NCBI GenBank assembly: GCA_020216925.1
Contig: JAIWOL010000036.1
Coordinates: forward strand, 1 to 11,861
Length of the DNA stretch: 11,861 nt
From: Thiobacillus sp.
GTDB lineage: Bacteria > Pseudomonadota > Gammaproteobacteria > Burkholderiales > Thiobacillaceae
Direction: 5' to 3'
In this document: one piece after another, positions 1 to 6,244 of the stretch
Layout of the letters: each line of letters begins with the position of its first letter
Position numbering within the stretch: the stretch's first letter is position 1
Program-made: the position numbers and the translations under genes
Notes under the pieces: model-generated
What the model saw: only the letters and a program-made list of their open reading frames with translations
Database searches by the model: none
Told to the model about the DNA's origin: nothing

Positions 1-200
1 TAGCTTGCCAGCGCCAGCACACCCAGCAGGCTCAACGTCGTCCAGCCGACGTAGGCAAAGTTTTCCGCCCAGGCCAGCAGCACGAGGCCGGCAAACACCA
101 ACGGAATGCCCGGCAGCATGGGCAGCACGAGGCCGGCAAATCCCACCGCAATGAGCACGGCGGCAAGTGTCCAGAAAATGAGCTGGGTGGTCGGATCCAT
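1..200 (-). CDS. DUF456-type small integral membrane protein (C-terminal part missing)
   Basis: The minus frame opens with ATG at 200 and stays open to the left edge, so the first 66 residues are visible and the C-terminus lies outside the window. It starts MDPTTQLIFWTLAAVLIAVG and is almost wholly hydrophobic. A first membrane helix covers about residues 7-27, a short Pro/Gly turn (LPMLPGIP) follows, then a second helix at about 34-44 and a third at about 52-66. The LPxLPGxPLVFAG signature after the first helix and the polar WAENFAYVGW loop resemble the DUF456 family, whose function is unknown. No strong Shine-Dalgarno site precedes the ATG. The gene diverges from the CoA-binding protein gene across a 60-bp gap. 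The family call is from memory of the motif and was not searched. Confidence 0.72.
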   Translation of the reverse strand, partial: MDPTTQLIFWTLAAVLIAVGFAGLVLPMLPGIPLVFAGLVLLAWAENFAYVGWTTLSLLGVLALAS

Positions 201-260
201 GACCGAAGCTTAAGCGAATTTCCGTGCGACGTCTTTGCGTCCGAAAGGCCTGGGTCGATA

Positions 261-677
261 ATGCCTCCCCTTTGGCATCCCACGAGCGGCATGTTTCCTT
301 CGCAGCAGCGCGTCGTCGTTCTCGGCACCAGCCACAAGCCCGCGCGCTATTCCAACCAGGCGATCCGCCTGCTGCTGGAATGCGGGCACACCGTCGTCCC
401 GGTGCACCCCCGGCTGGGCCGGGTCGAAGGCCTGCCTGTCGTCGCCAGCCTGGACGCGCTCGTCGAACCGGTCGACACGCTCACGCTCTATGTCGGCCCC
501 GAACGTTCGCGCGAACTCGTCGATGCCATCGTCCGCCTGCGCCCTGGCCGCGCGCTCTTCAATCCCGGCACCGAGAACCCTGCCCTCGAAACACGCCTCG
601 AAACACGCCTCGACGCCGCCGGCATTCGCCACGAACGCGCCTGCACCCTGGTGTTGCTGCGCACTGCCCAGTTCTGA
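261..677 (+). CDS. CoA-binding domain protein (YccU-like Rossmann fold)
   Basis: This is a 138-residue protein of the small CoA-binding family. The N-terminal [20 protein letters not shown] matches the beta-strand plus Gly/Ser/Pro nucleotide-binding loop of a Rossmann fold. [38 protein letters not shown] and [10 protein letters not shown] are further conserved blocks of this family, and the protein ends [11 protein letters not shown]. These are stand-alone homologues of the succinyl-CoA synthetase CoA-binding domain; their physiological role is poorly defined. Two starts are possible. ATG 261 has GAAAGG at 243-248 with a long 12-nt spacer. ATG 291 gives 128 residues starting [12 protein letters not shown], closer to the usual family N-terminus but with a poorly spaced site. 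Near the C-terminus a 12-bp tandem duplication adds an ETRL repeat. Tex follows after 38 bp on the same strand, so co-transcription is plausible. Confidence 0.85.
   Translation: MPPLWHPTSGMFPSQQRVVVLGTSHKPARYSNQAIRLLLECGHTVVPVHPRLGRVEGLPVVASLDALVEPVDTLTLYVGPERSRELVDAIVRLRPGRALFNPGTENPALETRLETRLDAAGIRHERACTLVLLRTAQF
584..607 (+). repeat. 12-bp perfect tandem duplication inside the CoA-binding gene
   Basis: The unit CCTCGAAACACG occurs at 584-595 and again at 596-607, followed by CCTCGA, so the copies are exact and head to tail. The unit is a multiple of three and keeps the frame, giving the protein [10 protein letters not shown] at the start of the helix before the last strand. It looks like a replication-slippage duplication that lengthened an alpha-helix by four residues. 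Confidence 0.9.
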
Positions 678-715
678 TTCCCGCCTGTCTCCACCCCCGG
701 TCCGCGCCTCAGTCC

Positions 716-3052
716 ATGCTGCCCACCATCGAACACCGCCTCGCCGCCGAAATCGCGGCCAAACCCGCCCAGATCGCCGCTGCCGTCGCCCTCCTGGACG
801 AAGGCGCGACCGTGCCTTTCATCGCGCGCTATCGCAAGGAGGCCACCGGCGGCCTCGACGATGTGCAGCTGCGCCTGCTGGAGGAACGGCTGCGCTATCT
901 GCGCGAGCTCGAAGCGCGCCGCACGGCCATTCTCCAGTGCATCGAGGAACAGAACAAACTCACGCCCGAACTGCGAGAGGCTGTTCTGCTCGCGCCCGAC
1001 AAGGCGCAGCTCGAAGATCTCTATCTGCCCTATAAACCCAGGCGCCGCACGCGCGCGCAGCTTGCCCGCGAAGCCGGACTGGACGCCCTGGCCGAGGCGC
1101 TGCTGGCCGACCCGGCGCTGACGCCGGAAACCGAGGCCGCACGTTACCTGCGCGCCCCCTTTGTCGGCGCCGACGGCGACAACCCCGGCGTGCCCGACGC
1201 CAAGGCCGCGCTCGACGGCGCGCGCCAGATTCTCATGGAACGCTTTGCCGAAGACGCCGCGCTGTTGCAGACCCTGCGCGAATACCTGCTGGATCACGGC
1301 CTGGTGCAGGTCAATGTCGTCGCCGGCAAGGACGCGGCGGCGGAAAAATACGCCGACTATTTCGACCACGCCGAAGCGCTGGCCACCATGCCTTCGCATC
1401 GTGCGCTTGCCGTCTTCCGTGGCCGGCGCGAGGCCTTGCTCGACGTGCGCCTGCGTCTCGGCAGCGAACCCGTCCAGCCGGCCTGGGGCGATCCGCACAA
1501 CCCTTGTGAGGCGCGCATCGCCGCACGCTTCGGCATATCCGACCGGAGCCGTCCCGCCGACCGCTGGCTGATGGATAGCGTGCGTTTTGCCTGGCGCGTG
1601 AAAATCGGCATGCATCTCGAAACCGAACTCATGGGCGCACTGCGCGCCCGCGCCGAAACCGAGGCCATCCAGGTCTTTGCGCGTAACCTGCGCGATTTGC
1701 TGCTGGCCGCGCCGGCCGGCCCGCGCGCGACCATGGGGCTCGACCCCGGCGTGCGCACCGGCGTGAAGGTTGCCGTCGTTGACGCCACCGGCAAGGTGGT
1801 CGATACCGCCACGGTCTATCCGCACCCGCCAAGGAACGACTGGGACGGCGCCTTAAACACGCTCGGCCGGCTCGCGGCGCGACACCGGGTCGCGCTCGTC
1901 GCCATCGGCAACGGCACCGCCTCGCGCGAAACCGACCGCCTCGTGCGCGATCTCATCAAGCGCCGCCCCGAACTCGGGCTCAGCAGCATCGTCGTCTCCG
2001 AAGCCGGCGCGTCGGTCTACTCGGCGTCCGAATTCGCCTCGCGCGAACTGCCCGAACTCGACGTGTCGCTGCGCGGCGCGGTTTCCATCGCGCGCCGCCT
2101 GCAGGACCCGCTCGCCGAGCTGGTGAAGATCGATCCCAAGTCCATCGGCGTCGGCCAGTACCAGCATGACGTCAGCGAATTCCAGCTTGCGCGTTCGCTC
2201 GATGCCGTGGTGGAAGACTGCGTCAACGCTGTCGGCGTCGACGTGAACACGGCCTCGGCGCCCCTGCTCGCGCGCGTCTCCGGCTTGAGCAACAGCGTGG
2301 CGCAGGCCATCGTTGCGTGGCGTGACGCCCGGGGTCGCTTCACCCGCCGCGCGCAACTGCGCGAGGTGCCGCGACTGGGGGATAAAACCTTCGAACAGGC
2401 GGCAGGCTTCCTGCGCGTCATGGGTGGCGACAACCCGCTAGACGCTTCCGCCGTCCACCCCGAATCCTACCCGGTGGCCGAACGCATCCTTGCCGATCTG
2501 GGGCTGGACCTGAAGGCGCTTGCCGCCCAGTCCGGCAGGCTCAAGACCGTCGAAGCGGCGAAGTACGCGGACGACCGCTTCGGCCTGCCGACCATCCGCG
2601 ACATCCTGCGCGAGCTGGAAAAACCCGGCCGGGATCCGCGCCCAGAATTCACCACCGCCGCCTTCAAGGAAGGCGTGGAAACTCTCGCCGACCTCAGGCC
2701 CGGCATGCTGCTCGAAGGCGTGGTCACCAACGTGGCGGCCTTCGGCGCCTTCGTCGACATCGGCGTGCACCAGGACGGCCTCGTCCACATCTCCGCGCTG
2801 GCCGACCGCTACGTCAAAGATCCGCACAGCGTGGTCAAGGCGGGGCGGGTGGTGAAAGTGAAAGTGCTGGAGGTGGACGACAAGCGCAAGCGCATCGCGC
2901 TGACCATGCGTTTGACCGACAGCGCGCCGCAGGGTGTCGCGTCGCGCGGCGAGTCCCGGCAGAACCGGAACACAGCGGGCAAAACGCCACGCCCGGCTGC
3001 ATCGCCGCCCAGCGGGACGATGGCCGCCGCGTTTGCCCGGCTCAAGAAATAG
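716..3052 (+). CDS. tex: Transcription accessory protein Tex (S1 RNA-binding domain)
   Basis: This 778-residue protein has the size and full domain order of Tex. The N-terminal helical/HTH-like region starts [16 protein letters not shown] and contains [17 protein letters not shown] at about residues 33-49 and [18 protein letters not shown] at about 100-117. A YqgF/RNase H-like domain begins at about 340 ([17 protein letters not shown], with [12 protein letters not shown] further on). Helix-hairpin-helix segments start near 481 ([30 protein letters not shown]). A C-terminal S1 domain lies at about 660-730 ([35 protein letters not shown]), followed by a basic tail ending AAAFARLKK. In other bacteria Tex is a nucleic-acid-binding cytoplasmic protein that affects transcription and expression of virulence genes. 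The frame is open upstream to 224, but ATG 716 gives the family N-terminus and the upstream stretch is occupied by another gene. No strong ribosome-binding site is visible before 716. Confidence 0.97.
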   Translation: MLPTIEHRLAAEIAAKPAQIAAAVALLDEGATVPFIARYRKEATGGLDDVQLRLLEERLRYLRELEARRTAILQCIEEQNKLTPELREAVLLAPDKAQLEDLYLPYKPRRRTRAQLAREAGLDALAEALLADPALTPETEAARYLRAPFVGADGDNPGVPDAKAALDGARQILMERFAEDAALLQTLREYLLDHGLVQVNVVAGKDAAAEKYADYFDHAEALATMPSHRALAVFRGRREALLDVRLRLGSEPVQPAWGDPHNPCEARIAARFGISDRSRPADRWLMDSVRFAWRVKIGMHLETELMGALRARAETEAIQVFARNLRDLLLAAPAGPRATMGLDPGVRTGVKVAVVDATGKVVDTATVYPHPPRNDWDGALNTLGRLAARHRVALVAIGNGTASRETDRLVRDLIKRRPELGLSSIVVSEAGASVYSASEFASRELPELDVSLRGAVSIARRLQDPLAELVKIDPKSIGVGQYQHDVSEFQLARSLDAVVEDCVNAVGVDVNTASAPLLARVSGLSNSVAQAIVAWRDARGRFTRRAQLREVPRLGDKTFEQAAGFLRVMGGDNPLDASAVHPESYPVAERILADLGLDLKALAAQSGRLKTVEAAKYADDRFGLPTIRDILRELEKPGRDPRPEFTTAAFKEGVETLADLRPGMLLEGVVTNVAAFGAFVDIGVHQDGLVHISALADRYVKDPHSVVKAGRVVKVKVLEVDDKRKRIALTMRLTDSAPQGVASRGESRQNRNTAGKTPRPAASPPSGTMAAAFARLKK

Positions 3053-3072
3053 CGTCGCGACAGGGCGTTTGC

Positions 3073-3091
3073 GCCGGCCCCGGCAGCCGGC
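3073..3091. terminator. GC hairpin between convergent tex and hydrolase genes (weak candidate)
   Basis: GCCGGC at 3073-3078 can pair with GCCGGC at 3086-3091 around a 7-nt loop, 20 bp after the tex stop and 35 bp past the end of the convergent hydrolase gene. There is no T-tract on either side, so it is not a classical intrinsic terminator. It may simply slow polymerase or mark a Rho-dependent end. The gap is only 73 bp and nothing else in it stands out. Confidence 0.22.
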
Positions 3092-3125
3092 ATGGCGCAC
3101 CTGGCGGCGGGAAACACGATGCCGG

Positions 3126-4628
3126 TCATTGCCAGGGCGTGCCGTAGAGCCGCAACGTGGCGCCGAATCCCTTGTCGTTCTTGAGCGGAATGGCGACGTA
3201 GGGCCTGCCCTGCCCGTCCTTGCGGCTTTCGGCGATGGTGTCTGCGGCGCCGGACCAGCCGCTGTCGGACAGCACGTAGCCCACGCGCCAGGAAGCGTCG
3301 GCTGCGGCCGGCGGGATTGCGTTGATCACAAGGGTGTCGCGGAACAGATATTCGCCCGGCACGTAATGCTGGTCGACCGAGGATTCCTCGCCCATGTAGG
3401 TGAGCATGGATACGCTCAGCTGCACGGAGAACATCACTTCCTTGCGGTTCTCGGGCCGTCTGGAAGTATCCATGAACACCGAGAACAGGGTGGGATGTTT
3501 GGCCGCGGCCAGCAGGGCGCCCGTCTCGTCGAACAGTTCGCCGCGCTGCCGCAGCACGGCGCTGTTATTGGCGATGGTGCGGCGGGTCAGATCGAAATCC
3601 AGCGCCCCGCGCGTGGCCACCACCACCTCGAAGTAATAGCCCACGCGGCTGCCCAGCAGCTTGCGCACCGTGCTGATGGGCGGCAGGGGCAGGTTTTCCA
3701 CCTGCAACACGCCGTCCACCCGCAGGTCGCCGAACAGAAAGCGCGTCAGGTTCTGGAAGCCTTCTTCCGAATTGACGATGCCGTGCGCACCGCTGTGGCT
3801 GCGGTGTACGTGCGCCCGCGGCGCGCCGGCCACATAGGCATTCTCGATCCGCACCAGGCCGTCGCTCAGTTCGCCGGCCAGCAGGCGAGACGCCCCCTTC
3901 GCCACGTCGTAGTCCTTGCTGTTGGTGCCCACCAGGCAGAAAAAACGCGCCGGGTCGAACTTGCCGTCGAGCGAATTGACCGGGGCTTTCCTGTCCTTGA
4001 TCGCAAGGTATTCGCGCATGCGGTCGCGGTTGAAATTGTTCATGTCCCACAGCCCGAAAAACCCGGGCGTGTTGAATCCCCCCATCTCGATGCCATTGTG
4101 CGGCGTGGCATAGGTGAACACCTTGTCGACCAGCCTGCGCGCCGCCGCGCTGCCGGCCTTGTCGTTCTGCAGAAAACAGCGGCACACCAGCCCGCCCATG
4201 GAATGCGCGACGAGATACACCTTGAAGTCTTCCGGCTTCATCTGGCCATCCTGACAGACCTGGTCGCGTACCCGCAGGATGAGGTCGGACAGGCCCTGCG
4301 CGGCTTCTTCCACCGAAGGAATCCGGCCGGTGCCGAAATCGGGGTCGGCCACGTCGTAATAGCGGTGGATGATGATGCTTTCGGGCGGAATCCTGACGTT
4401 TTCCCGCTGCAGCCCGTCATGGTAGATGTCGGTGTAGCCCAGTTTCATCAGCCGCACGAGGGGCGACTCGAAGAACACCTTGCGCACCGCTCCGTTCCAG
4501 GCCTGGCGCGATTTGGTCGAACCATATTCCAGTCCCATGTACGGCGTCGAGGTGGTCTCGGTGATCTCCGATTTCGTCATCGCGTAACCGCGCACGTAGA
4601 TGATGGGATAGCGTTGCCGCGCTGTCAT
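3126..4628 (-). CDS. Alpha/beta-hydrolase, lipase/esterase-like (GXSXG), 500 aa
   Basis: The N-terminal 300 residues read as a lipase-type alpha/beta hydrolase. It starts MTARQRYPIIYVRGYAMT, the opening strand and oxyanion-loop region of PGAP1/triacylglycerol-lipase relatives. The nucleophile elbow AHSMGG puts the serine at residue 143, and FTYATPHNGIEMGG follows as in many lipases. Asp256 in LSDGLVRIENA is a good acid candidate. His278 or His282 in RSHSGAHGIVNSEEGF is the likely catalytic histidine. Residues about 305-500 form a second, strand-rich region that I do not recognise. No signal peptide or membrane helix is seen, so it is probably cytoplasmic unless exported by another route. AAAGGA lies about 8 nt before the ATG. 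It lies 143 bp downstream of nrdB on the same strand and ends convergent with tex. Substrate cannot be told from sequence; general esterase, lipase or depolymerase activity are all possible. Confidence 0.8.
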   Translation of the reverse strand: MTARQRYPIIYVRGYAMTKSEITETTSTPYMGLEYGSTKSRQAWNGAVRKVFFESPLVRLMKLGYTDIYHDGLQRENVRIPPESIIIHRYYDVADPDFGTGRIPSVEEAAQGLSDLILRVRDQVCQDGQMKPEDFKVYLVAHSMGGLVCRCFLQNDKAGSAAARRLVDKVFTYATPHNGIEMGGFNTPGFFGLWDMNNFNRDRMREYLAIKDRKAPVNSLDGKFDPARFFCLVGTNSKDYDVAKGASRLLAGELSDGLVRIENAYVAGAPRAHVHRSHSGAHGIVNSEEGFQNLTRFLFGDLRVDGVLQVENLPLPPISTVRKLLGSRVGYYFEVVVATRGALDFDLTRRTIANNSAVLRQRGELFDETGALLAAAKHPTLFSVFMDTSRRPENRKEVMFSVQLSVSMLTYMGEESSVDQHYVPGEYLFRDTLVINAIPPAAADASWRVGYVLSDSGWSGAADTIAESRKDGQGRPYVAIPLKNDKGFGATLRLYGTPWQ

Positions 4629-4732
4629 GGTTTCATCCTTTCCAGATCGTTCTACCGCATTCCGGTTGGGGCGTGTACGGCCGCCTTGCCGATTGCCGCC
4701 CCTTCACCCAGCGCCCGCGCGCGCAGCATCCA

Positions 4733-4748
4733 GCCCTGGTGGCAGGGC
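4733..4748 (-). terminator. Hairpin just downstream of nrdB (weak terminator candidate)
   Basis: A perfect 6-bp stem (GCCCTG at 4733-4738, CAGGGC at 4743-4748) with a 4-nt loop sits 24-39 bp past the nrdB stop on the minus strand. No T-run follows, so intrinsic termination is doubtful and read-through into the hydrolase gene is possible. The remaining 4629-4732 holds the hydrolase ribosome-binding site and no clear promoter. Confidence 0.25.
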
Positions 4749-4771
4749 GCGTCGCTTCGTCCGCCAGACGG

Positions 4772-5899
4772 TCAATCCCAGCTCAACGCCCCGCCGGTCT
4801 GATACTCGGTGACGCGCGTCTCGAAGAAGTTCTTCTCCTTCTTCAGGTCGATCATTTCGGCCATCCAGGGGAAGGGGTTGGTGACGCCGGGGAACATTTC
4901 GTCCAGCCCGATCTGCTGGCAGCGGCGGTTGGCGATGAAGCGCAGGTATTCCTTGAACTGGCTGGCATTCAGCCCGAGCACGCCGCGCGGCATGGTGTCT
5001 TCGGCGTAGCGGTATTCGAGTTCGACGCCCTTTTGAATCAGCGCACGGATTTCGGCCTTGAATTCGCTGGTCCACAGGTGCGGGTTTTCCAGCTTGATGG
5101 TGTTGATGAGGTCGATGCCGAAGTTGCAGTGCATGGACTCGTCGCGCAGGATGTACTGGTATTGCTCGGCGGCGCCGGTCATCTTGTTCTGGCGGCCGAG
5201 CGCGAGGATCTGCACGAAGCCGACGTAGAAGAAGATGCCTTCCATGATGCAGGCAAAGACGATCAGGCTCTTCAAGAGTTTCTGGTCGGCCTCGGGGGTG
5301 CCGGTCTTGAATTCGGGATTGGTGAGCGTGTCGATGAAGGGGATGAGGAAATCGTCCTTGTCGCGGATGCTGGCGATTTCGTGATAGGCGTTGAAGATCT
5401 CGCCTTCGTCCAGCCCCAGGGACTCCACGATGTACTGGTAGGCATGGGTGTGGATGGCCTCTTCGAACGCCTGGCGCAAAAGATATTGCCGGCACTCGGG
5501 CGCGGTGATGTGGCGGTAGGTGCCGAGCACGATGTTGTTGGCGGCGAGCGAATCGGCGGTGACGAAAAAGCCGAGGTTGCGGCGCACGATGCGGCGCTCG
5601 TCTTCGGTGAGCGCGGCGGGGTCCTTCCACTGCGCGATGTCGCGGCTCATGTTCACTTCCTGCGGCATCCAGTGGTTGGCGCAGCCGGCCAGGTATTTTT
5701 CCCACGCCCACTTGTACTTGAAGGGCACGAGCTGGTTGACGTCGGTGGCGCCGTTGATGACGCGCTTGTCGGCGGCCTGCACGCGGCGCGCCTGCGGCGC
5801 GGGCGCCGGGTCTGCCGCGGGCGCGGGCACGCGGTTGGCCGCACCATACCCCAAGACCGGTTGCAGGGCGGGCGTGAGGTCTTCTTCAAAATTCAGCAT
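4772..5899 (-). CDS. nrdB: Class Ia ribonucleotide reductase, beta (radical-generating) subunit
   Basis: NrdB carries the diiron/tyrosyl-radical cofactor that starts ribonucleoside-diphosphate reduction in partner NrdA. All expected ligands are visible in this 375-residue protein: Asp116 (VTADSLA), Glu147 and His150 ([10 protein letters not shown]), Glu220 (IMEGIFF), Glu254 and His257 ([10 protein letters not shown]). The radical tyrosine is Tyr154, in the position where chlamydial class Ic enzymes have Phe, so this is a tyrosyl-radical enzyme. Trp77 in NHWMPQEV and C-terminal Tyr366 match residues of the radical-transfer path. The C-terminal tail GGALSWD is the NrdA-docking peptide. Residues about 21-40 are an Ala/Pro-rich linker. 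The Shine-Dalgarno AAGGAGA (5908-5914) lies 8 nt before the ATG. The gene follows nrdA on the same strand but after a 345-bp gap, unusually large for an nrdAB pair. Confidence 0.97.
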   Translation of the reverse strand: MLNFEEDLTPALQPVLGYGAANRVPAPAADPAPAPQARRVQAADKRVINGATDVNQLVPFKYKWAWEKYLAGCANHWMPQEVNMSRDIAQWKDPAALTEDERRIVRRNLGFFVTADSLAANNIVLGTYRHITAPECRQYLLRQAFEEAIHTHAYQYIVESLGLDEGEIFNAYHEIASIRDKDDFLIPFIDTLTNPEFKTGTPEADQKLLKSLIVFACIMEGIFFYVGFVQILALGRQNKMTGAAEQYQYILRDESMHCNFGIDLINTIKLENPHLWTSEFKAEIRALIQKGVELEYRYAEDTMPRGVLGLNASQFKEYLRFIANRRCQQIGLDEMFPGVTNPFPWMAEMIDLKKEKNFFETRVTEYQTGGALSWD

Positions 5900-5931
5900 C
5901 GTTTACGTCTCCTTTTGGTCTTTCAAAACCA

Positions 5932-5948
5932 CGGTGGGTTTGCCACCG
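5932..5948 (-). promoter_or_regulatory. Hairpin in the nrdB leader
   Basis: CGGTGG (5932-5937) and CCACCG (5943-5948) form a perfect 6-bp stem with a 5-nt loop, 33-49 bp upstream of the nrdB start codon. On the minus (sense) strand it is followed by TGGTTTTG, a short T-rich run. It could be a weak terminator or attenuator between nrdA and nrdB, or an mRNA-stabilising leader structure. I see no clear nrdB promoter in 5900-5990. Confidence 0.35.
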
Positions 5949-5990
5949 AAAACAATTCAAATAGGCGGGAGAGGGGCTAATCATCCCTTC

Positions 5991-6118
5991 TGCGCCACCT
6001 CGCCCGGGCCGGATCGCCGGGGGAATTCGGCGGGCACTGTCCGAGCCTCGAAGAGGCGAGTTGCGCAGCCGCCCCGGCGATCCGGCTTGGGCGAGGCCCG
6101 CCCCGTCAGGGGTGGCGC
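5991..6118. repeat. Large imperfect inverted repeat between nrdA and nrdB
   Basis: The left arm is TGCGCCACC (5991-5999) running into a 23-bp block (6000-6022) centred on GGCCGGATCGCC. The right arm is a matching 23-bp block (6072-6094, 21 of 23 pairing), an intervening stretch with a small CCCC-GTCA-GGGG hairpin (6101-6112), and GGTGGCGCA closing the repeat. In the centre is a third hairpin, GCCTC-GAA-GAGGC (6045-6057). The arrangement of nested and flanking hairpins looks like a dispersed, palindromic intergenic repeat. I recall similar sequences that yield spurious small ORFs in many proteobacterial genomes, but copy number here cannot be judged from one window. Short open frames across it are best explained by the repeat and not by coding. 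Confidence 0.7.
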
Positions 6119-6140
6119 AGCAGGGTCGCCTTTTCTTTGG

Positions 6141-6204
6141 TTACTTTCTGTTGTTCTGCCTTGGCAGAACAACCATCAAAACAGCGCGACGCAAAAGAAA
6201 GTGA
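6141..6204. repeat. Nested hairpin element downstream of nrdA
   Basis: An inner perfect inverted repeat, GTTGTTCTGCC (6150-6160) and GGCAGAACAAC (6163-6173), has an 11-bp stem with only TT at its centre. An outer arm pair, TTACTTTCT (6141-6149) and AGAAAGTGA (6196-6204), pairs at 8 of 9 positions. T-rich TTTTCTTT lies just to the left at 6131-6138, which on the minus strand reads as an A-rich run. The element begins about 40 bp past the nrdA stop. With the neighbouring repeat at 5991-6118 it makes up nearly all of the nrdA-nrdB gap. On the minus strand the inner hairpin is not followed by a T-run, so it is not a standard intrinsic terminator. mRNA 3'-end protection is one possible effect. Confidence 0.65.
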
Positions 6205-6244
6205 CTTGCCGGCCGGCAACCCCGGCCCTACCAGCCCAGGCCCT

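Noticed and set aside
224..715. 164-codon upstream extension of the tex reading frame
   Set aside because: The stretch overlaps the CoA-binding gene in another frame, is Arg/Pro-rich with no Tex similarity, and ATG 716 gives the normal Tex N-terminus.
2934..4802. 622-codon plus-strand open frame opposite the hydrolase gene
   Set aside because: It is antisense to a gene with clear catalytic motifs. Long antisense frames arise from high-GC codon use, and the His/Val/Gly-rich translation has no recognisable domain.
5440..5460. Possible class Ic (radical-tyrosine-less) NrdB, suggested by the EEAIHTHxx motif style
   Set aside because: The critical position is Tyr154, not Phe, so a tyrosyl-radical enzyme is expected.
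4673..5980. 435-codon plus-strand open frame opposite nrdB
   Set aside because: It is antisense to a fully conserved nrdB, with biased composition and no motif of its own.
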